Below, one piece after another: positions 1 to 9,800 of a DNA stretch of 64,000 bases; the first letter of the stretch is position 1; each line of letters begins with the position of its first letter. The notes beneath the pieces were generated by a model. It was not told where the DNA came from and ran no database searches. It was given only the letters and a program-made list of their open reading frames with translations. Position numbers and translations under genes: made by a program. The stretch comes from Lacisediminihabitans sp040549465 (GTDB taxonomy: Bacteria > Actinomycetota > Actinomycetes > Actinomycetales > Microbacteriaceae): assembly GCF_040549465.1 (NCBI RefSeq), contig NZ_JBEPTL010000002.1:124001-188000 (forward strand), in the 5' to 3' direction.

Positions 1-2
1 AG

Positions 3-821
3 GATGCGTATTTCCAGGGTGGCACTGCGGAACAGCTGATGGCGAAGCTCGCGGCCCAGCCGGACGCGATCCTGGTCAGTTCAGAAACGGTGAAGGACTT
101 CCAGCTGCATCCCGGCGATCTCATCAGGCTCCGTTTGCAGAACGCGACCACACAGTCGCTCGTGACCGTGCCTTTCCACTATGTGGGCGTGGCCAACGAG
201 TTTCCGACCGCGCCGAAGGACAGCTTCTTCGTCGCGAACGCAACGTATATCTCCTCGCAGACCGGCGACAGTTCGGTCAGTTCCTTTTTGGTGGACACGG
301 GGGGAAGGGGAACGGATGCCGTGGCGAACTCCCTCAGGCACGGCCTCGGCACCAGCGCGACGGTAACGTCCATCGGGGCCGCACGATCCTCGGTCGGTTC
401 CAGTCTCACATCGGTGGACCTCGGCGGGCTGACGCGCGTCGAACTTACCTTCGCCCTGCTCATCGCTGCAGCATCCGGTGGGCTGCTCTTTGTACTTGGC
501 CAGTCCGAACGCAAGCGCACCTTCGCCATCGCGACGGTTCTCGGAGCACGGCGCCGACAGCTCAGAGCGCTCGTGCTCGCCGAGGCAGCCGTCGTTGCCA
601 TCGGGGGCACCATCGCCGGCGTGGTCCTTGGCGCTGTGCTCTCGCACATGTTGGCATCGGTGCTGACCGGTGTGTTCGACCCGCCGCCTGCCGCCCTGAC
701 GGTGCCATGGAGCTACCTGATCGTGGCCGGTGTGATTGCGATCGTCGCCATTGTGGCGGGAGCTATCTGGTCCGCGCGCACAGCGCACCGCCCCGCCATC
801 GAGACGATTCGAGAGCTCTAG
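3..821 (+). CDS. FtsX-like ABC transporter permease, C-terminal part
   Basis: The reading frame is open to the left edge, so this is the 3' part of a larger gene; the internal ATG at 39 is not a convincing start. The visible protein has an extracytoplasmic-looking beta-rich stretch (MacB periplasmic-core type). Three hydrophobic segments follow, at roughly residues 145-165, 187-210 and 235-258 of the visible part, with a short charged loop rich in Arg between the first two. This is the usual C-terminal topology of FtsX/MacB permeases, which work with an ATPase to export lipids, peptides or drugs or to drive cell-wall enzymes. The partner ATPase must lie outside the window. The stop codon overlaps the stop of the convergent response-regulator gene through a shared CTAG. 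Family assignment is fairly secure; substrate is unknown. Confidence 0.8.
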   Translation, partial: DAYFQGGTAEQLMAKLAAQPDAILVSSETVKDFQLHPGDLIRLRLQNATTQSLVTVPFHYVGVANEFPTAPKDSFFVANATYISSQTGDSSVSSFLVDTGGRGTDAVANSLRHGLGTSATVTSIGAARSSVGSSLTSVDLGGLTRVELTFALLIAAASGGLLFVLGQSERKRTFAIATVLGARRRQLRALVLAEAAVVAIGGTIAGVVLGAVLSHMLASVLTGVFDPPPAALTVPWSYLIVAGVIAIVAIVAGAIWSARTAHRPAIETIREL

Positions 822-1537
822 ATCGGCCGACCGGTGTCGAGGCGATAGCCGTGCCCGCGCAGGGTGGTGATGTCGGGCGCACGAGCAGGGTCCTCCAGTC
901 CAGACGTATGCGACACCTCGCGCAGTCGACGACGCAGAGAGGCAACGTGCACATCGAGAGTCTTGGTCGAGCCGAACCAATTCGCATCCCACACGTCAGC
1001 CATCAGGGTCTCGCGACTGACCGCAGCACCCGGATGGCGAGCGAGACGCACCAGGAGGTCGAACTCGCGTGCTCGAAGCTCGATTTCATGACCGTCGAGC
1101 GTTGCGCGACGCGCAGATACGTCAATCGCCAGCGCCCCGAGCACGAGTTGTTCGTCGAGGTCTGAGTCCGCCTTCCCTGACCTCCGCAGGTGCGCGCGCA
1201 CGCGAGCGAGAATCTCGACGAGGCTGAATGGTTTGAGCAGGTAATCATCTGCGCCTGACTCGAGGCCGGAGACGATATCGATCTGCTCTCGACGAGCGGT
1301 CAGCACGACGATCACCGACGCCGGCAGGATCATCCTCAGTTCCCGGCATACCGTCAACCCGTCGACATCGGGCAAGCCAAGGTCGAGCAACACGAGGTCG
1401 GGCGGGGCGGTCCGGGCTCGCTCAATCGCCGCAAAGCCTGTCTTTTCCCAGGTGACCTGGTAGTCAGCAGCGCCCAGCGCGGACTGCAGCGAGGAACCGA
1501 TCGTCGGGTCATCCTCGACTACAAGAACAGTGGGCAT
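818..1537 (-). CDS. OmpR/PhoB-family response regulator
   Basis: A 239-residue two-component response regulator. The receiver domain occupies residues 1-115, with the acidic pair D9-D10, the phospho-acceptor D52 in LLDLGLPDVDG and a conserved Lys in the YLLKPF segment. A winged-helix DNA-binding domain (about residues 135-235) ends in the typical RGHGYRL segment. It should bind promoter DNA as a dimer when phosphorylated by a histidine kinase. No kinase gene is next to it: the next gene upstream on the same strand is a permease 58 bases away, and the downstream neighbour is convergent. It may control the neighbouring FtsX-type transporter, as is common for such pairs, but the sequence does not show this. 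Confidence 0.92.
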   Translation of the reverse strand: MPTVLVVEDDPTIGSSLQSALGAADYQVTWEKTGFAAIERARTAPPDLVLLDLGLPDVDGLTVCRELRMILPASVIVVLTARREQIDIVSGLESGADDYLLKPFSLVEILARVRAHLRRSGKADSDLDEQLVLGALAIDVSARRATLDGHEIELRAREFDLLVRLARHPGAAVSRETLMADVWDANWFGSTKTLDVHVASLRRRLREVSHTSGLEDPARAPDITTLRGHGYRLDTGRPI

Positions 1538-1595
1538 ATCGGGAGCCTATCGAGCAGAGGATGAGAACAGACTGCGCGCGGCGATGCTGGTCGAC

Positions 1596-2825
1596 TTACG
1601 GTTGGTGCGGGTCCGACGAGTCGGTGGGTCGTTGGGCGTGGCCTTGGTGGCTGGAGTGGTCGTCGCGGGAATGATCATGTCCAGGGTCGGGTGAGCCACC
1701 CATCATTCTGAGCATGCTGCCGGAGCCGCTGCGGAAGAAGACCACCAGCAAGGCCAGCCCAATGATGATGAAGACGATGTTGAGCCAGGTGGTGTAGTTC
1801 CAGCTGATTCCGGCGTCGATGATCGAGAGGTGCCGGTCGGTGGGGACGAGGTGCAGCGGGGTGAAGATCAGCTCGACGACATAGCCGGCGAGCACCATGG
1901 CGCCGTAGAAGATCGCGGTGATGCGCAGTGCTGCTTTCGTGCCGTAATACTTCCGGTAGATGAGGATGATCGGGATGATAATCAGGTCGGCGAAGATGAA
2001 GCTGATGACTCCGCCGAAGCTGATGCCACCATTCCAGAGGACTGCGGCGAGGGGCACGTTGCCGACCGAGCACACAAAGCTGATGACCGCGATCAGCGGT
2101 CCGATCAGTGGCCCGAGGATGAACGCCACGGTCGGGTCATGGACGAAGAAGATCGCTTGCAGCCAGGCTTTCGGAACCCAGGCGGCGAACGCCCCGGCGA
2201 TGAGCAAACCGATCAGGATGTCGCGGAGGACGGCTGCCCAATCCATTACGAAGTACTGCGACACCGAGGTGATGCCGGCGCGGGAGAACAGTCGCTTCCA
2301 GAAGCTGCCTTCTGCAGTGACGGACATGTCCATCGCGGCGTGACCCTCCATCGATCCGGCGACGCCTTTGTCGGCTTGCTCCCGCGCGGCATCCACAATC
2401 CGGCCGCGCATCCACATCCGGAATCCCAGAGCGACAAACAGGATGATGAACGGGCCGCCGATGAACTCGGCCAAGGTGAACTGCCAGCCCATCACGAATG
2501 CCAAAATTAGCCCGAGCTCAAGTACCAGGTTCGTGGATGCGATCTCGAACGCCATCGCGGCAGTGAAGTTGGCGCCTTTTCTGATCAACGCCCGCGCAAG
2601 GGCGACGGCAGCATAAGAGCACGACGAAGATGCAGCGCCGAGAGCCGCCGCAATCGAGAGGGAGCGAGGAGAGTCATCACGCATAAGAGCAACGATTCGC
2701 TCCTTGCGAACGACCGCCTGGATCACCCCTGACAGGGTGAATCCGAGCACGAGGGGCCAGAGAATCTGCCATCCCATCGAACCCGCGATGGCAAGAGCAT
2801 TGCCAATTGCTTCCCAGATGATCAT
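1596..2825 (-). CDS. Permease of the ArsP_1/UPF0718 type with His-rich tail
   Basis: A 409-residue polytopic membrane protein with about eight to ten hydrophobic segments. Two related halves each carry a Ser/Cys-containing helix: GAASSSCSYAAVALAR near residue 62 and SFVCSVGNVPLAAVLWNGG near residue 250. This layout matches the DUF318/ArsP_1 permease family, whose characterised members export methylated arsenicals; other members are linked to metals. The last 35 residues are a hydrophilic tail rich in His and Asp, which could bind metal. The promoter region holds a TACCCCC-T-GGGGGTA palindrome of the kind recognised by CsoR-family copper or formaldehyde sensors, so a metal-related role is plausible. 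No regulator gene is adjacent. Substrate is not determinable from the sequence. Confidence 0.8.
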   Translation of the reverse strand: MIIWEAIGNALAIAGSMGWQILWPLVLGFTLSGVIQAVVRKERIVALMRDDSPRSLSIAAALGAASSSCSYAAVALARALIRKGANFTAAMAFEIASTNLVLELGLILAFVMGWQFTLAEFIGGPFIILFVALGFRMWMRGRIVDAAREQADKGVAGSMEGHAAMDMSVTAEGSFWKRLFSRAGITSVSQYFVMDWAAVLRDILIGLLIAGAFAAWVPKAWLQAIFFVHDPTVAFILGPLIGPLIAVISFVCSVGNVPLAAVLWNGGISFGGVISFIFADLIIIPIILIYRKYYGTKAALRITAIFYGAMVLAGYVVELIFTPLHLVPTDRHLSIIDAGISWNYTTWLNIVFIIIGLALLVVFFRSGSGSMLRMMGGSPDPGHDHSRDDHSSHQGHAQRPTDSSDPHQP

Positions 2826-2857
2826 GCAATGCTCCTTGTCTTCGGTGGGCTGTTAAC

Positions 2858-2906
2858 TACCCCCTGGGGGTATCCCTAGTTATGCACAATTTGACTGGCC
2901 AGTCAA
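2858..2906 (-). promoter_or_regulatory. Permease promoter with two palindromic operators
   Basis: Reading on the minus strand, a -35-like TTGACT (2906-2901) is followed after 18 bases by a -10-like TAACTA (2882-2877). The -35 lies inside a perfect 16-base palindrome, TTGACTGGCCAGTCAA (2891-2906), which resembles TetR-family operators. Just downstream of the -10 is a second perfect palindrome, TACCCCCTGGGGGTA (2858-2872), of the CsoR-operator type. Both positions suit repression of the permease gene, whose ATG is 33 bases further on. The palindromes are directly visible; the assignment to regulator families is by resemblance only. Confidence 0.65.
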
Positions 2907-2980
2907 CGTGACGGGACCGGGACTAAGTCGCCACAACCCTGCCTCGCGGATAGCGGCGGCGGCATCAGCTACTTGGGGTC

Positions 2981-3448
2981 TTACCCAAGCGCGACCGATC
3001 GCATGGCAAACAATCCGTTCGCGGACGCCGGCGGAAAGTCACACGACGCCTGCTGCCGCAACGATGTAGCCGCTGCGGACGTCGTGAGTTCGACGTTCGA
3101 TAGGTCGGCTTCGAACACACGCCAGGGCCGGGCATGGATATCGGAGCCGCCGAGCGCGGCCAGCGGCCGCAGCACGGATGCCTTTCCCGTCGGTGGCCGC
3201 ATGTCGACGATCCCGGCACGACCACCCGGCCGCACCAGAGCGATTCCGTCATTCCACGCTGGGTGCCATTCAGGAAAGACGCTGAGCGCATAGCTGGCGA
3301 ACAGCGCATCCAACTGCGATTCGCGCCCGTCGGCGGTGAGTATCTGCTCGATACGATCACGCGGAAGCAGTGCGGCGTCCGCTTCAAGGAGCCGTAACGT
3401 GTCATATCCCGCTTGAGCGATCCGACGCCGCGATGCGGCGAGCATCTC
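2981..3448 (-). pseudogene. SAM-dependent methyltransferase remnant, N-terminus missing
   Basis: The frame encodes about 154 residues that fit the C-terminal two thirds of a class I (UbiE/Methyltransf_11-type) methyltransferase. It begins at a segment like the second Rossmann strand region (MLAASRRRIAQAG, then EADAALL). It continues through the DALFASYALSVFPEW and RPGGRAGIVDM segments typical of the fold's motifs II and III. The first strand with the glycine-rich SAM-binding motif is absent: the frame meets a different, oppositely oriented gene remnant at about 3446. The product would not bind SAM. The ATG at 3445 is fortuitous. A relation to metal or metalloid methylation is possible given the neighbours but unsupported by sequence detail. 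Confidence 0.65.
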
Positions 3449-4298
3449 ATGGTGACGTTGGTGCAGCGGGGAGCCGCTTGCTCCCCCGCGAGGGCGCGGA
3501 GGCTGAAGATGTCATCGCGGCCGCCCTCACACACGACGGAGTCGACATCCGGCGAAGGTGCACTGTCCGCAGCGTATCCAGCGAGTTCGGGTTGGCCGGG
3601 AGCGCGATCCTCGAAGACGGCACCACCGTGGAGTTCGAGCGGATGCTTGTGGCTGTGGGCAAGACACCGAACACATCGGAGTTGGGGTTGGATCTGGCCT
3701 GCGTGGACACGGACGCATCGGGATATGTGGTGGTGACCGACACTTTGCGGACCAGTGCCGAGCGTATTTGGGCGGCGGGAGACGTTACCGGGCTGGGGCA
3801 CTTCACCCACACCGCCGGAGTCAACGCCAGCATCGCGGCCGCCAATGCGATCCTCGGCCTCCGCCGTACCGCGGATCGGAGAGTCGTACCGAGAGTCACC
3901 TTCACCCAACCCGAAGTAGCTGCGGTGGGAATTCACGATGACGACACCTCCACAGCGCGTCATCGTGTGGTCACCGTGCAGCACCGTGATCTGGATCGAG
4001 CAATCACCGAATCGGAGTCGCAGGGCTTCACGCGCGTCGTGTTCGACCGCACAGGGGTCGTGATCGGGGCGACTATCGTCGGCCCGCGAGCGGGCGAATC
4101 GCTGGCGGAGGTGACATTGGCCGTGAAGCAGAAGATGACGGCGAGCCAACTTTCCGGTACCACGCATCCCCCTATCCGACCTACAACGATGCGGTGTGGG
4201 ATGCCTGCGTGCAGGTCACCCGTGAACAACTCCGCAGCGGAGTGCTCGGCATCGCTATCCGGGCGCTGGCCAGAATTCGGCGCGCCCGCATGCGGTGA
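3446..4298 (+). pseudogene. Mercuric-reductase/lipoamide-dehydrogenase-like remnant with two frameshifts
   Basis: Three frames must be joined to read this gene. VTLVQRG (from about 3451) is followed by a one-base loss near 3472. The next frame carries SRLLPREGAEAED, the NAD-domain segment MLVAVGKTPNT, the FAD-binding IWAAGDVTG and the dimerisation-domain start FTQPEVAAVG. A second shift lies in a C-run near 4170, after which THPYPTYND and an Arg-rich end lead to TGA at 4298. The order matches the C-terminal two thirds of group I pyridine nucleotide-disulphide oxidoreductases such as MerA-like flavoproteins. The N-terminal FAD Rossmann motif and redox-active cysteine pair are missing. It is therefore a decayed fragment, joined head-on to the methyltransferase remnant. 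A sequencing error could explain one shift but not the lost N-terminus. Confidence 0.75.
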
Positions 4299-4371
4299 GC
4301 CGCATGTGACCGACGGGGTAATCAACACAACATCGCCAGATCACGCGCGGGTGAAAGCGTGACGCAGCGCT

Positions 4372-5307
4372 CTACTCCCCGCCTCGACTCAGTACGCGCG
4401 GGCTCGCGAAGAGCCGGCGAACGGCGTCTGGATCGTTCTCATCGTTGATGAACGTTCTCCAGATCATGAACCAGGCCCAATGCGGCTGCGCCTCGAGAAT
4501 CTCGGCGGTTGGCACGATCCCGACCTCGCCGAGCGCTATCGGACGGTTGTTCGCGAGCGCACGCAGGTCGTCATGGTGTGACTGCCGGTAATCATTCGCG
4601 TAGACATCCGCGGCAAGAATGTCGACGACGTCGTAGCCGGGGAAAAAGCCGGCGTATCCGGAGGCATCGCCCCGTGGCGCATTCGCGTTCCATACCCAGA
4701 TCAGGTTATTCAGGTTGTGCACCGTGACGAACCTGTCGTACAGCTGGCGGTAGAGGGCCGTGTAGCCGTCGTTTCCCTCGCGACCACCCCACCAGAACCA
4801 GTTTCCGTTCATCTCGTGATACGGACGCCAGAGCACGGGAATCGATGCGTCACGCAACTGCCCGAGGAACATGGCGATGAGGTCGACCTGGTCAAGCCAT
4901 CGTGTGTGGGTTGCGCTTCCCGGCGTCAGCAACTCTTGCCAATCCGCTTCGGCAAGCTGGCCGGCGCAGATACTGTCGAGAAAGGTCACAGGCTCTTCCT
5001 CGGTTGGGCGTACGGCATGCCACATCAGCGTGATGATCGAGCCGGCTTTGTGCTGCTTCTTCGCCTCATCGACGATCGCCTGACGGTAATTGACGCCGTC
5101 CATATCGCCGTCCTTCGCGAAACCGAAGTCCTGGCCCCAGACCGACGGATAACTTCCCGTGATGCGATGGGCCTCCTCGCTGAAGAATGACATGTCCCGT
5201 GGTGTGTTGTGCTGACCGGAGAGCACCCGGAGGCCGGAGACCTGATAGATCGTATCGAGCAGTTCCCGTGCCTCGAGGGTCGCATTCAGATTTACTGGTG
5301 AAGGCAT
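4372..5307 (-). CDS. Glycoside hydrolase family 26 (beta-mannanase type), cytoplasmic
   Basis: A 311-residue GH26 protein, a retaining (beta/alpha)8 enzyme family acting mainly on beta-1,4-mannans. The acid/base region reads LWRPYHEMNGNWFWWG with H164-E165, and the nucleophile is E261 in IALGEVG. The N-terminal GQHNTPRDM and WGQDFGF segments are also typical of the family. There is no signal peptide or linker domain, so it should work inside the cell on imported mannooligosaccharides, not as a secreted mannanase. It lies 15 bases downstream of the ROK regulator on the same strand and is probably co-transcribed with it. Other GH26 activities (xylanase, lichenase) cannot be excluded, but the beta-mannosidase in the same locus supports mannan. 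Confidence 0.88.
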   Translation of the reverse strand: MPSPVNLNATLEARELLDTIYQVSGLRVLSGQHNTPRDMSFFSEEAHRITGSYPSVWGQDFGFAKDGDMDGVNYRQAIVDEAKKQHKAGSIITLMWHAVRPTEEEPVTFLDSICAGQLAEADWQELLTPGSATHTRWLDQVDLIAMFLGQLRDASIPVLWRPYHEMNGNWFWWGGREGNDGYTALYRQLYDRFVTVHNLNNLIWVWNANAPRGDASGYAGFFPGYDVVDILAADVYANDYRQSHHDDLRALANNRPIALGEVGIVPTAEILEAQPHWAWFMIWRTFINDENDPDAVRRLFASPRVLSRGGE

Positions 5308-5322
5308 GATCTTCCTTTCTCG

Positions 5323-6513
5323 CTACCCTCGGGGTGCGAGTAACTGTTGCAAAACGAGCGCGGAGGCTCCGAGCGCTGCTGCGTCCCGTGGGTTGGTCGA
5401 AAAACGCACCTCGACGCCATGCGAATCCCTGGCGAAGAAGCGTTCGGCAAGGACGCTCCTGATTGCCTCGATGTAGATCGCGCCCGCAATCGCGAAGCCT
5501 GGCCCCCCGAGCACAATCAGGTCGAGGTCGATGATATTGACGAGCGTTAGCACGCCCTCCGCCATGTATTCAGCAGATTCGCGAATGAGGGCCAGTGATT
5601 GTTCATTCCGGCTGACGGCCTGGCGAGCGATACCGTCGAATGCGCGTGAAACCTCATTGGGCTGCATTGGTGGGATGTCTTCGTCAACCCCGCGCGCCCT
5701 AGTGACGACGGCGAGCGGCGCCGCCAGGACTTCGAGGCAACCACGGTTGCCGCACGAGCATCTCGCGCCACGGACGTCGAGTGAAACGTGGCCGACCTCC
5801 CCTGCGTTGGAGGCCGATCCACGAAAGGCAGAGCCGTCGATCACAATGCCGGCGCCGATGCCCGTACCCATATAGAGGCACGCGAACGAAGAAGGCACGT
5901 CGGCACGACCGCCCCAGAATTCGCCGATCGCCGCAGCAGTAGCATCCTTGTCGAGCACAACCGGGAGTCCGGTGCGCTTTGCCAGTTCTTCCCTGAGGGG
6001 AAAGGCATTCCAGTGCCTTTGGGCCGGAGAGCCGATGATGACGCCCGCCGAATAATTGATCGGACCGGCAGCGACGATCCCGACACCCACGATGAATGCG
6101 CGGTCGACCCCGAGCGCACCGACGAGCTCGTCGATCTCGTCGCCGATACGCTCAATCACCTCCCCGGGCGCTGCGCTCCCGGCACCGGCCCGACGCTGGC
6201 GTCCGATCATGCCGCCCGCCATGTTCGTGATGACGTAGACGATCGACTCGAGCCCGAGGTGCACACCGATCGCGTAACGGGCGTTGGGAACGATTTCGAG
6301 CTGGGTGCGGCGTTTGCCGCCGGTCGACTCCACCCGACCGACCTCGTGCACCAGTCCTTCGTTCAAAAGTGATCGAACGATGGTGGAAACCGATGCCTGG
6401 GTCAGTCCCGCGATCTCGGCGATCTCGACCCTGCTGATCGGGCCGCCAGAGCGGATGATGTCGAGTAGCTTGCCATGGCTCAGGGGTCCGAGGGTAGACT
6501 CAGCAACTTTCAT
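5323..6513 (-). CDS. ROK-family transcriptional repressor
   Basis: A 396-residue ROK regulator. An N-terminal winged helix-turn-helix (residues about 10-75, including SRVEIAEIAGLTQASVSTIVRSLL) precedes an actin-like sugar-kinase fold. That fold carries GTGIGAGIVIDG and the structural zinc motif CSCGNRGCLE, as in NagC/XylR/Mlc relatives. The ATG at 6513 is chosen over the upstream ATG at 6585 because AAAAGGGG lies just before it and the HTH begins soon after. It is preceded at one base by a 76-codon ORF and followed by the GH26 gene. It is the likely local repressor of the glycan locus, acting at the operator-like repeats near 6775 and 10471; inducing sugar unknown. Confidence 0.92.
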   Translation of the reverse strand: MKVAESTLGPLSHGKLLDIIRSGGPISRVEIAEIAGLTQASVSTIVRSLLNEGLVHEVGRVESTGGKRRTQLEIVPNARYAIGVHLGLESIVYVITNMAGGMIGRQRRAGAGSAAPGEVIERIGDEIDELVGALGVDRAFIVGVGIVAAGPINYSAGVIIGSPAQRHWNAFPLREELAKRTGLPVVLDKDATAAAIGEFWGGRADVPSSFACLYMGTGIGAGIVIDGSAFRGSASNAGEVGHVSLDVRGARCSCGNRGCLEVLAAPLAVVTRARGVDEDIPPMQPNEVSRAFDGIARQAVSRNEQSLALIRESAEYMAEGVLTLVNIIDLDLIVLGGPGFAIAGAIYIEAIRSVLAERFFARDSHGVEVRFSTNPRDAAALGASALVLQQLLAPRG

Positions 6514-6514
6514 G

Positions 6515-6745
6515 TCAGCCCCTTTTTCTGATCGGCGCATCCCGCCGTCGCGGCCACGCGCGCGCCGTCTGCTCAAAGAACTCAAGCTGCAGAATCATAT
6601 CCCTTGGCGAAATACATCGAGCGCGGAGCGAGCGCGGCGTATTCAGCGGAGCGACGCGTGACTTGGGCGGGTTCGCCTTGCCGGCCTCCCGCTCAACGCA
6701 CAAGGCGCCGCCCACTCTGATGAGTGGAAGCGCTTTGCTGGGCAT
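6515..6745 (-). CDS. Small ORF of unknown function abutting the ROK gene
   Basis: A 76-codon ORF starts with ATG at 6745, seven bases after a strong ribosome-binding site (AAAGGAG). It ends with TGA one base before the ROK start codon. The product is basic, about one fifth Arg plus Lys, with no membrane segment and no motif I recognise. The geometry (good ribosome site, near-zero spacing) suggests translation coupled to the ROK gene, either as a small protein or as a leader that controls ROK expression. It could also be chance, because the region is GC-rich and no family supports it. Transcription would start at the divergent region holding the 6775-6804 repeat. Confidence 0.45.
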   Translation of the reverse strand: MPSKALPLIRVGGALCVEREAGKANPPKSRVAPLNTPRSLRARCISPRDMILQLEFFEQTARAWPRRRDAPIRKRG

Positions 6746-6774
6746 CGAATTTCTCCTTTGAGCCTTCGCGGCAC

Positions 6775-6804
6775 AGACTTAGTTAAGCGACTGAAATCAA
6801 GTCT
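6775..6804. promoter_or_regulatory. Operator-like inverted repeat upstream of the GH38 gene
   Basis: AGACTT (6775-6780) and AAGTCT (6799-6804) form an inverted repeat enclosing AGTTAA and CTGAAATC. A close relative lies upstream of the binding-protein gene at 10471. The site sits between the divergent ROK/small-ORF unit and the GH38 gene, so one bound regulator could control both. ROK repressors are known to bind TTAGTTAA-like half-sites; assignment to this ROK protein is inference. The 364 bases between the ROK start (6513) and the GH38 start (6878) otherwise contain only the small ORF and ribosome-binding sites. Confidence 0.55.
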
Positions 6805-6877
6805 TTCGTCTTCGCGGCAAATGTGCAACGTCCGCTCTGAGACAACACCGACCCACAACGAATGTGAGAAGCCGAGC

Positions 6878-9800
6878 ATGACCACCTCGAAAACGCTATG
6901 GACGTTCGCCCCCGAAAGTGCTGCGGGATCCTGGCAGAACATCGACCTTCTACCCACGATCACTATTGGTGCGGGGGGCGAAACAGAATCTTGGCCTGCC
7001 GTGCAGCCGGGGGTGCTTGACGAGACCGGCAACTATGTCGCTCACAGGATTGTGGTCTTGTTCGACGTGCCCGAGACTGCCCGGGCAGTGCTCGATCTGC
7101 AGTTTTCATCGGAACGCGGACCATGCCCGGATCTGGAAATCGTCGTTGACGGTATACACCGGGGAGTCTTTCATCCGGTCGTCATTCGCGACGACAGAAC
7201 CGCAACCGGTGAACCCGGGCCGACAGCCGGACCGGTGCATCTCCGGGTACCGCTGCCCGCAGCCTGGCTGCCTGCTGGAGCGCATTCGATCAGCGTGACG
7301 ACGGTACTCGACGAGGCTGCTGCACTCGGCGACCGCGATGGAGTGAACCACGACGTACGGTACAGGTCGAGCGAGCACCTGCCGGCTGCCCGGGCGCACT
7401 ATGGAAACTGGTTCGGCTGCTACATCCGCTGGTCGAGTGCGAGCCTGGTCCTGACCGACGAACTCGAGCCCGGGTTGCCAGCAGCACCAAGCGTTGTTCT
7501 CAGCGCGACACCCTTATTCATCGATACCGACCGTGGGGAAGCCGAACTTGTCGACTGCGACCTGAGTTGGGAAGCGGGAACCCCCCTTCCCGGATCGATC
7601 GAACTGGACTGGGGAACGGAAGTCGTGCAGGTTCCGGCGATCCCGCCGGGTCGCGACTTTGGAATGTTCCGCTGGCGCTTTCCCGCCCCGCCCTTCAGCG
7701 AGCGCACAACTGTCCGCTTCCGTGTTGGTGAGCGCGAGGGTTCCCAGGAGATCGTTCCCGCCCGCAAATGGCAGCTTCACCTCGTGCCGCACGTTCACCT
7801 CGACCTCGGCTTCACAGATGCGCAGGGCAAGGTGCTCGAGTTGCACTGCCGGAACATCGATCGAGCGCTCACGAAGATGGAGGAAGACCCGCGATTTCGT
7901 TTCGCCGTAGACGGCAGCGCGATCATGCAGGAGTACGAGCGCACCAGATCCCGCGGACAGGTGGAGAGGATGCGGCGCGCGATAACTCGCGGCGCGCTCG
8001 GAGTGAACGCGTTCCACAGCAACCTGCTGACGGGCGTGGTGAGCCTCGAGGAGCTCTACCGTTCGATGGACTACTCGCTCACCCTCCCGGTCTCGGAGGT
8101 GACATCGATTCGCTATGCGAACCTGACCGATGTGCCGACATATTCGCGTGCGATTCCTTCCGTGCTGTCTCACCTTGGTATCGACGGCTTCGTTGGCATG
8201 GCGAATCACGGGCGCGCGGCGACGGATACCAGCGATGAGCTTCATCTGATGTCTCCCGTGCGATGGCAAGGCCCGGATGGCAGCGAGGTTCTCGCCCACT
8301 TCGCTGATCACTACTCCCAGTTGCGATTCATCGCGGCGGACCCGCAGTCTCTGGTCGGCGCCACGAACGGTCTTGGCCGATATCTGGCACGATACGAACG
8401 GTCGGACTACCTGCCGAACGACCTGGCCGTGATCGGAACCCATGCGGACAACGAGGATCTCGCCGATGGCGACACCGGCTTCGTCGATCGCTGGAATGAG
8501 GCGTTTGCGTGGCCCCGCTTTCGCGTGTCGACCTTCGACGAGTACCTATCCTCTGTGGCGCCCCTGAGAGATCGACTACCGGTATGGAAAAGCGAGTCGG
8601 GAAGCTACTGGGAAGACGGCGTCGGCTCAGCCGCATCCGACTTCGCCAGCTACCGTAGAACGCAGGCCCTGTTGCCCGCTGCCGAGACCTTCGGGGCGTT
8701 GGTGGCGGCCTCATACTCCGCAGTCACGACTAACCGCGTCGAATTTGATCGCGCCTGGAACGACCTTGCTGTCGCAGCAGAGCACACTCTCACCTGGTCA
8801 CGATCCACCTCTCACCCGCATGCATTCCCCGTCCAGGATCAACTCGGTTGGAAGCGGCGGTACATCGAAGACGCCCACCGGGTTGCAATTGACGAGATGC
8901 GCAGGCATGCCGCGCAATTGGCAGAACTTGTCGACGTAGCCGGCCCTGGCTTCCTCGCCTGGAACCCACATTCATGGACGACAGATCTCGAGGCGGAGAT
9001 TGACCTCGCCGACGGCATCGACCTCCTCGACGCCGACGGCATCATGCCCTTCGAACTGATCAGCAGTTGCGGCGGAATGCGGCGGCTGAGGGTGCGCCTA
9101 CCTGCGATGCCGCCTCATTCATGGCGTTTTCTGCCGATGACGGCCGGCCTGCTCACTCTTCCCGGCGGCGACGCGTCGCCGGCGGCGTCAACGGCACTAG
9201 CGGTGGCAGCCAACGATCTCGTGCACCAAACGGATGCCGGAGTGATCACGAGCCCCGGATGGGTGCTCGAACTGGACGACAAGACGCGGCTTCCTCGAAG
9301 CCTGCGGCATCGCCCTACGGGACGAGAGCTTCTCGATCCGTCATCCTCGGTTCGACTCGGGCAGATCATCCGCACCGGTGAGAAACCGTTCTCGGAGACG
9401 GATGCGGAATGGCTTGCGCGGCCGCCAGCCGTCCACGGGCATCAACGCGGTCGCACGCTGTCAATCGAAAACTTTCGGTACATCGCCGACCCGCCTCGCA
9501 GCGATCTCATTTCGGAGTCGCCCATACTCGAATTCGACGGCTATCGCGAGACGTTCGATGGAATTCGGGTCCGCTGGAGCGGCAGCGGTGCGGGCATCGA
9601 CGGGGTCGTCGTCGAGCTATTGCTGCGCAACGATTCTGCGATGTGTGATCTGGATGTTCGTTTCGTCAAGCAGCCATGCCTCGACATGGAGGCGATCTAT
9701 GTAGCGTTTCCGTTCGCGGGGTCTAACCCGGTCGTGCGCTACGATCGCCAGCTCGGCTGGGTGAACCCGAGCTCTGACCACGGACCCGGGGCTTCCAACG

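Noticed and set aside
2965..4167. 400-codon minus-strand frame across both gene remnants
   Set aside because: It is out of frame with the methyltransferase remnant and antisense to the reductase remnant; the recognisable motifs are in other frames.
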